Assembly (NCBI GenBank): GCA_021156265.1
Contig: JAJNBR010000029.1
Coordinates: forward strand, 1 to 32,915
Direction of reading: 5' to 3'
DNA: 32,915 bases
Source: Flavipsychrobacter sp.
Lineage (GTDB): Bacteria; Bacteroidota; Bacteroidia; Chitinophagales; Chitinophagaceae
This document shows, in pieces, positions 9,058 to 17,898 of this stretch; positions within the stretch are counted from its first letter, which is position 1; every line of letters begins with the position of its first letter. Under the pieces are notes generated by a model, which worked only from the letters and a program-made list of their open reading frames with translations, ran no database searches and was not told where the DNA came from. The position numbers and the translations under genes are program-made.

Positions 9058-10560
9058 ATGAAAATCTTTTCTGCCCCGCAGATAAGGGCATGTGACGCCT
9101 ATACGATACATGCTTCGGGTATTACCTCGCGCGAGCTGATGGAACGCGCAGCCGGAAAATGCGTGGAATGGCTGATGGCCAGTTTTCCCAAAGAATCCCT
9201 TTTCGTGGTGCTTTGCGGCACGGGCAACAACGGTGGCGATGGCCTTGTGATCACTCGTATGCTACATCGGCTGGGCTATGGTGCCAAGGCTTTTCTACTG
9301 CAATTCAGCGACGAGTTGTCGCCGGACTGCCAGGCTAACCTGGAGAGGCTGCAAAGTATTGACAATAGCTTAGTGGATATCCTGCAACCGGAAACCTTCA
9401 TTACAGATATCCCTGAGAATATTGTGGTCGTAGACGCGATATTGGGCACGGGACTAAATCGGCAGGCCGAAGGCTGGATCGCTAATTTCATTAACCATAT
9501 CAACGACCGCCCCAACAGGAAGGTGGCGATAGACATACCCAGCGGCATGCCCGCTGATAACATTCCCGGTGAAGATGCCTCGATCATCAAGGCAGATGAT
9601 ACCCTGAGCTTCCAGTTTTACAAAAGAGCTTTCCTGCATCCGGAGACAGGAGTTTTTGCCGGAGATATTCATATACTCGACATCGGCTTGCATGAAACGT
9701 TTATTTCCTCTACGCACACCAACTATCAAACAACAGGCGAGGAGCGAGTGCGCGCCATTTACAAGCCGCGTCAATCTTTCTCGCACAAAGGCACATTCGG
9801 TACTGCGTTATTGATCGGTGGCAGTTATGGTATGATGGGCGCTATCTCGCTGGCAGTAAAGGCTGCAGGACGTGCGGGCGCGGGTAAAGTGCGCTCGCTG
9901 GTGCCGGAAGTGGGATACAATATTATCCAGACCCTGGTACCGGAAGCTATGTGCACGATAAAAGGAGAAAAATACATTACACGCATAGCAGACTGGGAGA
10001 ATACTGATGCCATAGGGATAGGGCCGGGGATCGGTACTAAGGATGAAACAGCAAAAGCGTTTTCGAATTTCCTGGATGCATGTAAGCAGCCGATAGTGAT
10101 CGATGCGGATGCCCTGAACATTTTGGCAAAACAACCGGAGCTGCTTCATAAAATACCTGCTGGCAGTGTGCTCACACCACATCCTGCCGAGTACAAACGC
10201 TTATTTGGTAAAACATCTAACAGCATGCTGCGGTTAGAACACGCGCGTACACAGGCCATGAAGTATAATATTACTATTGTACTGAAGGACAGGTATACGG
10301 CGGTGATAGGCCCAGAGGGCGAATGCAGCTATAATATTACCGGTAATGTTGGGCTAGCAACAGCTGGAACCGGAGATGTGCTCACCGGGATCATTACCGG
10401 CCTCATTTCACAGAAATACGAACCGCACGATGCCGCCATCATGGGTGTGTACCTGCATGGATTAGCAGGAGAATACGCCTCGCGGATACACTCGGAAGAG
10501 GCGACGGTGGCCGGTGATGTTATTGATGCGCTGGGAAAGGCATTTCAGACAATGCGATAA
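9058..10560 (+). CDS. nnr: Bifunctional NAD(P)H-hydrate epimerase / ADP-dependent NAD(P)H-hydrate dehydratase
   Basis: N-terminal NnrE part (GTGNNGGDGLVITRMLHRLGY...AIDIPSGM) and C-terminal NnrD part (LLIGGSYGMMGAISLAVKAAGRAGAGKV...IDADALNIL...LTPHPAEYKRL...GTGDVLTGII). ORF track starts at an upstream TTG (9025); ATG at 9058 (MKIFSAPQIRACD) is the more likely start. Confidence 0.93.
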   Translation: MKIFSAPQIRACDAYTIHASGITSRELMERAAGKCVEWLMASFPKESLFVVLCGTGNNGGDGLVITRMLHRLGYGAKAFLLQFSDELSPDCQANLERLQSIDNSLVDILQPETFITDIPENIVVVDAILGTGLNRQAEGWIANFINHINDRPNRKVAIDIPSGMPADNIPGEDASIIKADDTLSFQFYKRAFLHPETGVFAGDIHILDIGLHETFISSTHTNYQTTGEERVRAIYKPRQSFSHKGTFGTALLIGGSYGMMGAISLAVKAAGRAGAGKVRSLVPEVGYNIIQTLVPEAMCTIKGEKYITRIADWENTDAIGIGPGIGTKDETAKAFSNFLDACKQPIVIDADALNILAKQPELLHKIPAGSVLTPHPAEYKRLFGKTSNSMLRLEHARTQAMKYNITIVLKDRYTAVIGPEGECSYNITGNVGLATAGTGDVLTGIITGLISQKYEPHDAAIMGVYLHGLAGEYASRIHSEEATVAGDVIDALGKAFQTMR

Positions 10561-10571
10561 TGTGTTAATGC

Positions 10572-10610
10572 GACAATGCGGCAATGCCGTTATCGCATTG
10601 CCGCATTGTC
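10572..10610. terminator. Perfect 16-bp stem hairpin between convergent nnr and purD, likely bidirectional terminator
   Basis: gacaatgcggcaatgc (10572-10587), 7-nt loop cgttatc, gcattgccgcattgtc (10595-10610). Arms are exact reverse complements. Confidence 0.75.
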
Positions 10611-10625
10611 CTATCGGCGAATTGG

Positions 10626-11909
10626 CTAGTTGAATTCGTACCCGATATCCCTGCGGTAGTATTTGCCTTCGTATTCGATGTGTTTTGCATTGTCAAACGA
10701 AGTAGCGAGGGCATCTTTCAGGGTTTCTCCATAAGAAGTTACTGCCAGTACACGTCCGCCACTGGTGACTGTATGGTGATCTTTTACAGAAGTACCGGCG
10801 TGGAACAGGATGCTACCATGTGATTTGTCGAAACCGCTCATCACTTTTCCTTTCGGATAGCTGCCGGGATAGCCTTCAGACACAAGCATCACGGTACAGG
10901 CAGCGCGTTTGTCGTGCTTTATCTCCACTTCGTTCAGCTTGCCTTCGTGCATTTTAACTATCAGCTCGATCAGATCATTCTCCAATCGCGGCATTACAAC
11001 CTCCGTTTCAGGATCGCCCATACGACAGTTGTATTCTATTACATAAGGATCACCACCTACGTTTATCAGACCAAAGAATATGAACCCGTGATAAACAATG
11101 CCTTCTTCTTTCAACCCTTTCACTGTTGGATCTATGATGCGCTCAGTAATTTTTTGCATGAAAGCGGCATCTGCAAAGGGTACAGGAGAAATAGCACCCA
11201 TGCCGCCGGTGTTCGGGCCTGTGTCGCCCTCACCGATGCGTTTGTAGTCTTTTGCTTCGGGCAGGCGTACATAGTTAGTGCCGTCTGTCATAACGAAAAC
11301 AGAAAGCTCTATCCCGGTCAGGAATTCTTCAACTACCACTTTCTTGCTTGCCTCACCAAACTGTGCTTCTTTGATCATGGTAGTGAAGCTTGCAATGGCC
11401 TCGGCCTTTGTTTCTGCGATAACAACACCTTTCCCAGCGGCAAGTCCGTCGGCCTTTAATACTATAGGCAGGCTATGTGCATCGAGATAAGCCATACCCT
11501 CGTCGAAGTTTTCTTCAGAGAATTCGCGGTAGCCCGCAGTAGGTATGCTGTGGCGGCGCATAAACTTTTTAGAGAAAGCCTTGCTGCCCTCTAGCTGTGC
11601 ACCATCCTTGGACGGGCCTGCAACCATGATGTGTTTCAGGTCGGGATCGTTCTTTACAAAGTCCCAGATACCGGCCACCAGCGAATCTTCGCCACCGGGA
11701 AACAGGATATCAATATGATCTTCCAGGCAAACTCTTTTGATCTCTTCAAAATCAGTCGGAGAGAAGTTCAGGTTGCTGCCGTATTGCGCTGTACCTGCAT
11801 TGCCGGGCGCAATGAAGAGCTCTTTGCAATATTTGCTTTGACGAAGTTTCCATGCGATGGCAGACTCGCGGCCGCCCGAACCAAGAAGTAATATGTTATA
11901 TGCCTGCAT
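10626..11909 (-). CDS. purD: Phosphoribosylamine--glycine ligase
   Basis: NILLLGSGGRESAIAWKL...VLKADGLAAGKGVVIA...GGMGAISPVPF...NCRMGDPETEVVMPRL, GARS ATP-grasp enzyme. Confidence 0.95.
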   Translation of the reverse strand: MQAYNILLLGSGGRESAIAWKLRQSKYCKELFIAPGNAGTAQYGSNLNFSPTDFEEIKRVCLEDHIDILFPGGEDSLVAGIWDFVKNDPDLKHIMVAGPSKDGAQLEGSKAFSKKFMRRHSIPTAGYREFSEENFDEGMAYLDAHSLPIVLKADGLAAGKGVVIAETKAEAIASFTTMIKEAQFGEASKKVVVEEFLTGIELSVFVMTDGTNYVRLPEAKDYKRIGEGDTGPNTGGMGAISPVPFADAAFMQKITERIIDPTVKGLKEEGIVYHGFIFFGLINVGGDPYVIEYNCRMGDPETEVVMPRLENDLIELIVKMHEGKLNEVEIKHDKRAACTVMLVSEGYPGSYPKGKVMSGFDKSHGSILFHAGTSVKDHHTVTSGGRVLAVTSYGETLKDALATSFDNAKHIEYEGKYYRRDIGYEFN

Positions 11910-11940
11910 TGTAATATTTAGTCTAACCCTGTTGAAGGGG

Positions 11941-11948
11941 CAAAATTA
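11941..11948 (-). promoter_or_regulatory. Candidate -7 element for purD
   Basis: TAATTTTG on the minus strand (caaaatta on plus) matches TAnnTTTG, 32 nt upstream of the purD ATG; no good -33. Confidence 0.4.
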
Positions 11949-11992
11949 TTCAAAAGCAAGGTTTATCTTTCACGAAATTTTAAAACAGCTTT

Positions 11993-13663
11993 ATGGAGCA
12001 ACAACCGGTCCAGGGGCGCAAGCACCCTAAAGGATTGCCTTATTTGTTTTTTACCGAGATGTGGGAGCGTTTCGGCTACTACCTGATGCTGGGCATTTTC
12101 GTGCTATATATGATCGATGTAAAGCGAGGAGGGCTCTCGATACCTGACAAGACAGCCGATGATATTTTTGGCACATTCATAGCCTTTACCTACCTGACAC
12201 CCTTCCTGGGCGGCTTTTTGGCTGACAGGAAGATAGGTTATATCAGATCGGTATACCTCGGCGGTATATTGATGGCAATGGGCTACCTCGGGCTGGCCTT
12301 GCCGGGTATGACGATGTTCTATACCTCAGTTGCACTTATTATTATAGGTAACGGTTTCTTCAAGCCCAACATTTCTACGTTATTAGGTAATCTCTATTCA
12401 GAGCCGGAATATCGTGAACGTAAAGACTCAGGCTACAACCTGTTCTATATGGGTATCAATATGGGTGCCTTCCTGGGCCCGATACTGGCAGCCTTGATGC
12501 GCAATAAATACAGCTGGTCGGCAGCATTTGCCACCGCAGGTATAGGCATGCTCGTTGGTCTTGTTGTATTTACTATTGGTTTGAAACATATCCGTCAGGC
12601 AGACGTGCTGAAGCCCGTGCAGAAAGAAGACGCCAGCATGGGTACAGTATTCGGAAAGGTTTTTCTGCCAGCGCTTATTTGCGGTGTTATCGGCTGGATC
12701 GCGCCGCAATATGTTTTAGGAGTGGAGAATATCTTCGGCAGCAATAGTACCGATGGTTTCATCTTCGCAGCTATACCGATAGTAATATTCTATGTATCGC
12801 TTTGGGCTAAAGCAAATGCTACCGATAAACGCCCGATAGCGGCGCTGCTAGTGATATTTGCGTTGAGTATAGTGTTCTGGGCCGTATTTAAACAAAACGG
12901 TACGGCGCTTACCCGCTGGGCCAAATATTATACCGACAGGGAAGTGGCTGCCGTGATAGAAGGACCGGCTCGCGCACTCTACCAGGTAGAGACTATGCCG
13001 ACGAAAATAGACTCGGTGGTGAAGTATGATGGGCAGTTCCAGGCCGTAAAGGAAGACGGAAAGACAGTGAAAATATACGACAGGGATGTATACTTCCGCA
13101 ATGTGCCGCCCGAGAAGCAGCCTAAAAATGACGAGCCCATATACCTGACAAGTACCGAGTTGTTTCAGTCGGTCAATCCATTCTGGGTAGTTGCGCTGAC
13201 GCCGATTATTGTCGCCTTCTTCGCTATGCTGCGGCGTAGAAATAAAGAACCGACAACGGCTACCAAGATAGCCTTTGGTTTGTTAATATCAGGCTTGTCG
13301 ACACTAGTAATGGTAGGGGCAGTGTATGCCGGTGACAATGGTGCGGAGAAAGTATCGCCGATGTGGCTGGTAGGCGTGTATGGTGTTATTACCATAGGTG
13401 AGCTGCTGCTAAGTCCTATGGGATTGTCCTTGGTTTCGAAACTCAGTCCGCCGAGGCTTACGGCGTTGATGATGGGTGGCTTTTTCCTGTCAACAGCTAT
13501 TGGTAATAAGATGTCGGGCGTACTGGCCAGTTTGTGGTACGGTTATGAGAATAAGGCCAACTTCTTCCTTGTTAACTGCCTGCTACTGGTAGTTGCTGCC
13601 GGACTTGCATTTGCTGTCCTCCGCTGGCTGAATGGAGTAATGAAAGAAAAGAATATCAACTAA
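11993..13663 (+). CDS. POT/PTR-family proton-dependent oligopeptide MFS transporter (copy 1)
   Basis: EMWERFGYYLMLG (ExxERFxYY motif), GNGFFKPNIS, FYMGINMGAFLGP; multiple TM segments; 556 aa. Confidence 0.93.
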   Translation: MEQQPVQGRKHPKGLPYLFFTEMWERFGYYLMLGIFVLYMIDVKRGGLSIPDKTADDIFGTFIAFTYLTPFLGGFLADRKIGYIRSVYLGGILMAMGYLGLALPGMTMFYTSVALIIIGNGFFKPNISTLLGNLYSEPEYRERKDSGYNLFYMGINMGAFLGPILAALMRNKYSWSAAFATAGIGMLVGLVVFTIGLKHIRQADVLKPVQKEDASMGTVFGKVFLPALICGVIGWIAPQYVLGVENIFGSNSTDGFIFAAIPIVIFYVSLWAKANATDKRPIAALLVIFALSIVFWAVFKQNGTALTRWAKYYTDREVAAVIEGPARALYQVETMPTKIDSVVKYDGQFQAVKEDGKTVKIYDRDVYFRNVPPEKQPKNDEPIYLTSTELFQSVNPFWVVALTPIIVAFFAMLRRRNKEPTTATKIAFGLLISGLSTLVMVGAVYAGDNGAEKVSPMWLVGVYGVITIGELLLSPMGLSLVSKLSPPRLTALMMGGFFLSTAIGNKMSGVLASLWYGYENKANFFLVNCLLLVVAAGLAFAVLRWLNGVMKEKNIN

Positions 13664-13717
13664 AATATTAACGGTGCATTTCTTTTTATTGCAGAAGTGC
13701 ATTAATCATTTATCCGC

Positions 13718-13745
13718 AGCTTACCTCTAAATATCGAGGTAAGCT
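13718..13745. terminator. Hairpin terminator after POT copy 1
   Basis: agcttacctc (13718-13727), 8-nt loop, gaggtaagct (13736-13745), followed by gtttgttta. Confidence 0.65.
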
Positions 13746-13853
13746 GTTTGTTTATTATCCATAAGAATAGTTATCCACCACGCAATTCACATAGGGTTTC
13801 ATCTCCTGATTATTTTACTATCTTTCGCGATTACTTAATACAAAAAACCTTTT

Positions 13854-15449
13854 ATGAGCGAACAAAAAGGGCATCCTAAAGGATTGTACGTCCTGTTTTT
13901 TACCGAGATGTGGGAGCGCTTCAGCTATTATGGTATGCGCGCCATCCTTATCCTTTTCATGACCAAAATGCTGCAGTTCGATTCCAAATTTGCCTCGGGC
14001 ATCTATGGAAACTTCACTGCGGTAGTTTACCTCACTCCATTGATAGGTGGCTTTATAGCCGATAGGTATTGGGGTAACAGGCGGTCGATCTTTATGGGCG
14101 GATTATTAATGGCCATAGGACAATTCGTCCTCTTCTTTTGTGCTGCATCGGTATCCACAAATATGGACCTTGCCAAAATATTATTTGTAGTAGGTCTTAC
14201 AGGGTTAGTGTTAGGTAACGGTCTTTTCAAGCCGAACATCTCTACCATGGTAAACCAGTTATATGCACCCGGCGACAAAAGGGTGGATGCCGCGTTCTCT
14301 ATATTCTATATGGGTATTAACCTTGGCGCTTTCTTCTCTCCGCTTATCTGCGGCGGTCTGGCTGAAAAGGTGGACTATAAATGGGGTTTCCTCGCTGCCG
14401 GCGTAGGTATGATACTTGGCCTGGTGGTATTCCAGTTGTTGAAGGATAAATATATCGTGACGGCTGATGGACAGCAGATAGGCGGTAAGCCAAGTAAAGC
14501 TGTTTCGAATGCTGCCGCTGCCGACGACGCCGGCGAGGTAGTGGTAGCCCATGACCGCGAAGATGATTTTGCTGCACAGCAGGATCCAAAGCTGTCAACT
14601 GCAAGGAAATCGGAATTCACTCCTGCGCGTATAGGTACATGGCTGGTTATCTATGCAGTGCTGTGGGCATTCTTCCTGCTGGTAGTTGATTTTAACTGGA
14701 TCAGTACGCTGGTGTTTGCTACTTCCCTTACAGCTTCCGGTTTCATTATTACTGACCCTAACCTTACTAAAGTAGAACGCGACAGGATCGTTGTTATATA
14801 CATCGCGGCCTTCTTTGTTATCTTCTTTTGGAGTGCGTTTGAGCAGGCGGGTGCATCGTTGACGTTATTTGCTGATCAGCAAACTGACCGTACCATATTT
14901 GGCTGGGAAATGCCTGCTGCGTGGTTCCAGTCGGTGAATCCACTGGCGATCATCCTGTTTGCGCCGCTGTTTGCCGGTATATGGACCAGCCTTGGTAAAA
15001 AAGATAAAGAACCTGCTTCTCCAACCAAGCAAGCCATCGGTCTTTCGCTGCTTGCCCTTGGCTATCTCGTTATAGCAATGGGTGTAAAAGGCGTAGATGC
15101 TTCTACAAAAGCTTCAATGTTCTGGCTGCTGGGTATGTATGTACTGCATACATGGGGCGAGCTTTGCCTGTCGCCTATCGGTCTTTCGATGGTGGCACGT
15201 CTTGCACCTATGCGTCTTGCTTCGCTGCTGATGGGTGTATGGTTTCTTGCAAATGCAATGGCCAACGACTTTGCAGGTATGCTGAGCAAGCTGTACCCTG
15301 AAGATGGTAAAGCCACGTCATTCTTTGGTTACGAGATCGCAACATTGAATGATTTCTTCATGATATTCGTTGTACTCTCAGGTGCTGCTGCTGTTATCCT
15401 CTTCCTGCTTTCGAAGAAGATGCTGAAGATGATGCATGGCCTCAGGTAA
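13854..15449 (+). CDS. POT/PTR-family proton-dependent oligopeptide MFS transporter (copy 2)
   Basis: EMWERFSYYGMRAILILFM, GNGLFKPNIS, FYMGINLGAFFSP; 531 aa. Confidence 0.93.
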   Translation: MSEQKGHPKGLYVLFFTEMWERFSYYGMRAILILFMTKMLQFDSKFASGIYGNFTAVVYLTPLIGGFIADRYWGNRRSIFMGGLLMAIGQFVLFFCAASVSTNMDLAKILFVVGLTGLVLGNGLFKPNISTMVNQLYAPGDKRVDAAFSIFYMGINLGAFFSPLICGGLAEKVDYKWGFLAAGVGMILGLVVFQLLKDKYIVTADGQQIGGKPSKAVSNAAAADDAGEVVVAHDREDDFAAQQDPKLSTARKSEFTPARIGTWLVIYAVLWAFFLLVVDFNWISTLVFATSLTASGFIITDPNLTKVERDRIVVIYIAAFFVIFFWSAFEQAGASLTLFADQQTDRTIFGWEMPAAWFQSVNPLAIILFAPLFAGIWTSLGKKDKEPASPTKQAIGLSLLALGYLVIAMGVKGVDASTKASMFWLLGMYVLHTWGELCLSPIGLSMVARLAPMRLASLLMGVWFLANAMANDFAGMLSKLYPEDGKATSFFGYEIATLNDFFMIFVVLSGAAAVILFLLSKKMLKMMHGLR

Positions 15450-15468
15450 ACATTATAGACTTTTAATT

Positions 15469-15498
15469 AAAAGCCCGTTCGCAAGAGCGGGCTTTTTT
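15469..15498 (+). terminator. Rho-independent terminator after POT copy 2
   Basis: aaaagcccgttc-gcaa-gagcgggctttttt: 12-bp stem with one G-U pair, GNRA-type tetraloop and T run. Confidence 0.85.
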
Positions 15499-15565
15499 GC
15501 GGGTGATAAAAAGGGTTAATCAGAAATAAAAACTAATTTGGCTCAAATTTATTAAAAGACAATAG

Positions 15566-17158
15566 ATGGCTTCAGAGACAATCACTGTAGAACAGATACA
15601 AAATTTCAAAGGGAAGTATCCCAAACAACTTTATGTGCTGTTCATGACCGAGATGTGGGAACGCTTTACCTTTTATGGTATGCGCGCCCTGCTTATCCTG
15701 TTCATGATATCGGGCGCATCGTTCGAAGCTTTTCCTGACGAAAAAGCAAATCTTACTTATGGTGCTTACCAGGCGTTGGTATATGCCATGCCTGTTTTTG
15801 GTGGTATACTGGCCGACAGGCTGATGGGTTTTCGCAGGGCGATATTCTGGGGTGGTATATTGATGGCGATAGGGAACTTTACGCTGGCTATACCTAATAA
15901 TATATGGGCGTTCTATCTCGGTATGGGTTTTATCGTAGTAGGTAATGGTTTCTTCAAACCTAATATCTCCTCTATCGTTGGTAACCTGTATGCTCCTAAC
16001 GACCCTCGCCGTGATGCGGGTTTCTCGATGTTCTATATGGGTATCAATATCGGCGCCTTCCTGGGTAGCTTGTTGTGTGGCTGGATAGGACAAACCTATA
16101 GCTGGCATGCTGGTTTCGGGCTGGCTGGCGTATTCATGATCGTTGGTTTAATCGTGTTTAAGACCGGTCAGAAAGCACTTGGACCGATAGGCTTGCCTCC
16201 GGTACCGGGTAAAGAAGAGCAGATCGCAATGGGGGATATGCTGGACCGTCCGCAGGATGACCAAACCGAGATGATAACAACTGACAAGGTGATACCTAAT
16301 TATAAGGCAAAAGAGCGCCTTGTGTTCATCGGTAGTCTTGTTGCCATCCCGCTTTTTGCTGCGCTGTTGTATTACTATAAGGTAATGGGCTCTGTTTTCG
16401 TGCCGTTCGGTTTGATAGCACTGGGTTATATTCTTTACCTGTCTGGCAAAGAAAACCTGGAAGCGCGATTGAAAATATTTGCAGCATTAGTAATGATCGT
16501 CTTCTCTATCCTGTTCTGGGGTTTTTATGAGCAGGGTGGTGGTTCGCTCAACCTGTTTGCAGCGCGTAACGTGAACATGAATTTCTTTGGGCTCGAACTT
16601 TCTTCTGCCGCGGTGAACAACTCAGTGAATCCGGTATGGGTGATCTTGCTAAGCCCGGTATTTGGTTATCTCTGGGTAGCGATGGCGAATAAGAGACTGG
16701 AACCCAATTCTCCGCTGAAGTTTGCAATAGGCCTGATACTACTGGGACTGAGTTTCTATGTATTTGTATTGGCAGGACATGCTGCCGGTACCGATGGTAA
16801 AATATCGCTCGGTATGTTCGTGGTAGGATACTTTATTATGTCGTGCGGCGAGCTTTGCCTGTCTCCAATAGGCTTGTCCATGATCACGAAACTCTCGCCT
16901 GCAAAGATGGTGGGCCTGATGATGGGTATGTGGTTCCTGGCGAGCGCGTTCGGTCAGTATGTGGCTGGTCTTGTTGGTACGCTCATGGCTATCCCATCAG
17001 AAGGTGGTGAGGGAACTGGTCTTGCGGTTAATCCTATTGAAACGTTACCCGTGTACATGGGTGTGTTTGAGAAAATAGCCTGGATATCCATTGGTTGCGG
17101 TGTGTTACTGCTGATATTATCTCCGCTATTGAAACGCTGGATGAAGGATGTTCACTAA
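15566..17158 (+). CDS. POT/PTR-family proton-dependent oligopeptide MFS transporter (copy 3)
   Basis: EMWERFTFYGMRALLILFM, GNGFFKPNIS, FYMGINIGAFLGS; 530 aa. Confidence 0.93.
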   Translation: MASETITVEQIQNFKGKYPKQLYVLFMTEMWERFTFYGMRALLILFMISGASFEAFPDEKANLTYGAYQALVYAMPVFGGILADRLMGFRRAIFWGGILMAIGNFTLAIPNNIWAFYLGMGFIVVGNGFFKPNISSIVGNLYAPNDPRRDAGFSMFYMGINIGAFLGSLLCGWIGQTYSWHAGFGLAGVFMIVGLIVFKTGQKALGPIGLPPVPGKEEQIAMGDMLDRPQDDQTEMITTDKVIPNYKAKERLVFIGSLVAIPLFAALLYYYKVMGSVFVPFGLIALGYILYLSGKENLEARLKIFAALVMIVFSILFWGFYEQGGGSLNLFAARNVNMNFFGLELSSAAVNNSVNPVWVILLSPVFGYLWVAMANKRLEPNSPLKFAIGLILLGLSFYVFVLAGHAAGTDGKISLGMFVVGYFIMSCGELCLSPIGLSMITKLSPAKMVGLMMGMWFLASAFGQYVAGLVGTLMAIPSEGGEGTGLAVNPIETLPVYMGVFEKIAWISIGCGVLLLILSPLLKRWMKDVH

Positions 17159-17163
17159 TATAT

Positions 17164-17188
17164 AAGCCCCGCAGGTGCGGGGCTTTTT
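17164..17188 (+). terminator. Rho-independent terminator after POT copy 3
   Basis: aagccccgc-aggt-gcggggctttttc: 9-bp GC-rich stem and T run. Confidence 0.88.
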
Positions 17189-17227
17189 CTTTGTAGTACC
17201 GTCTTAAAGAGTTTTTTTTGCAGGGAT

Positions 17228-17898
17228 ATGGATAAATACGCCGTTATAGTAGCAGGTGGTAAGGGGATGCGCATGGGTACCGCTATACCTAAGCAATTCC
17301 TTCCGTTAGCAGACCAACCTGTACTCCACCATACGATCAAGGCATTTCTTACTGCCTTCCACGACATTCATATTGTCCTCGTGTTGCCGGCAGATCAGCT
17401 GAGCTATGCGCAGATAGTGTTGCAGTCATTTCCTGAACGCATAGACCTGACGATGGTGAAACACGCTTTCACAGTGTTCAGAACGGGCTGAAGGCCTGCG
17501 GTGATAACTCAGTGATATTTGTGCATGATGGAGCACGTCCGCTGGTAACCTCGGACCTGATACTACGTTGTTATGAGCAGGCCGTGCAAGTAGGTAGTGC
17601 CATACCTGCTATACCTGTTGCAGAAAGTATGCGCATGGTAGAAGATGAGCGTAACATCCCTATCAACCGCGATCACCTGCGTATCATTCAAACTCCGCAA
17701 ACCTTCCGCTCAGAAATAATACTTCCGGCATTTCAACAACAGTTTAATGAAATGTTTACTGACGAGGCGACCGTTGTAGAAGCTCGTGGCACGAAGGTTT
17801 TCCTGGTAGAAGGTGAGCGCAGCAATATTAAAGTGACTACTCCCGAAGACATGGTGATCGTTACGGCGCTATTAAATGACAGGATGCAATATGATTAG
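17228..17898 (+). pseudogene. ispD: 2-C-methyl-D-erythritol 4-phosphate cytidylyltransferase, reading frame disrupted near 17451-17461
   Basis: Frame 1 (17228-17491) gives MDKYAVIVAGGKGMRMGTAIPKQFLPLADQPVLHHTI...ERIDLTMV then nonsense KHAFTVFRTG*. The other frame from about 17455 gives GETRFHSVQNGLKACGDNSVIFVHDGARPLVTSDLILRCYEQA...GERSNIKVTTPEDMVIV to 17898. Together these form one IspD. Confidence 0.85.

Noticed and set aside
13771-13780. ttatccacca resembling a DnaA box
   Set aside because: A single 8-of-9 match with no cluster, AT-rich unwinding element or dnaA/dnaN nearby.
15572-16108. 178-aa minus-strand ORF
   Set aside because: Antisense to a clear POT transporter with conserved motifs; shadow ORF.
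17451-17465. Programmed ribosomal frameshift in ispD
   Set aside because: No slippery heptamer or downstream pseudoknot recognised, and IspD is not known to use frameshifting; family residues also appear to be missing at the junction.
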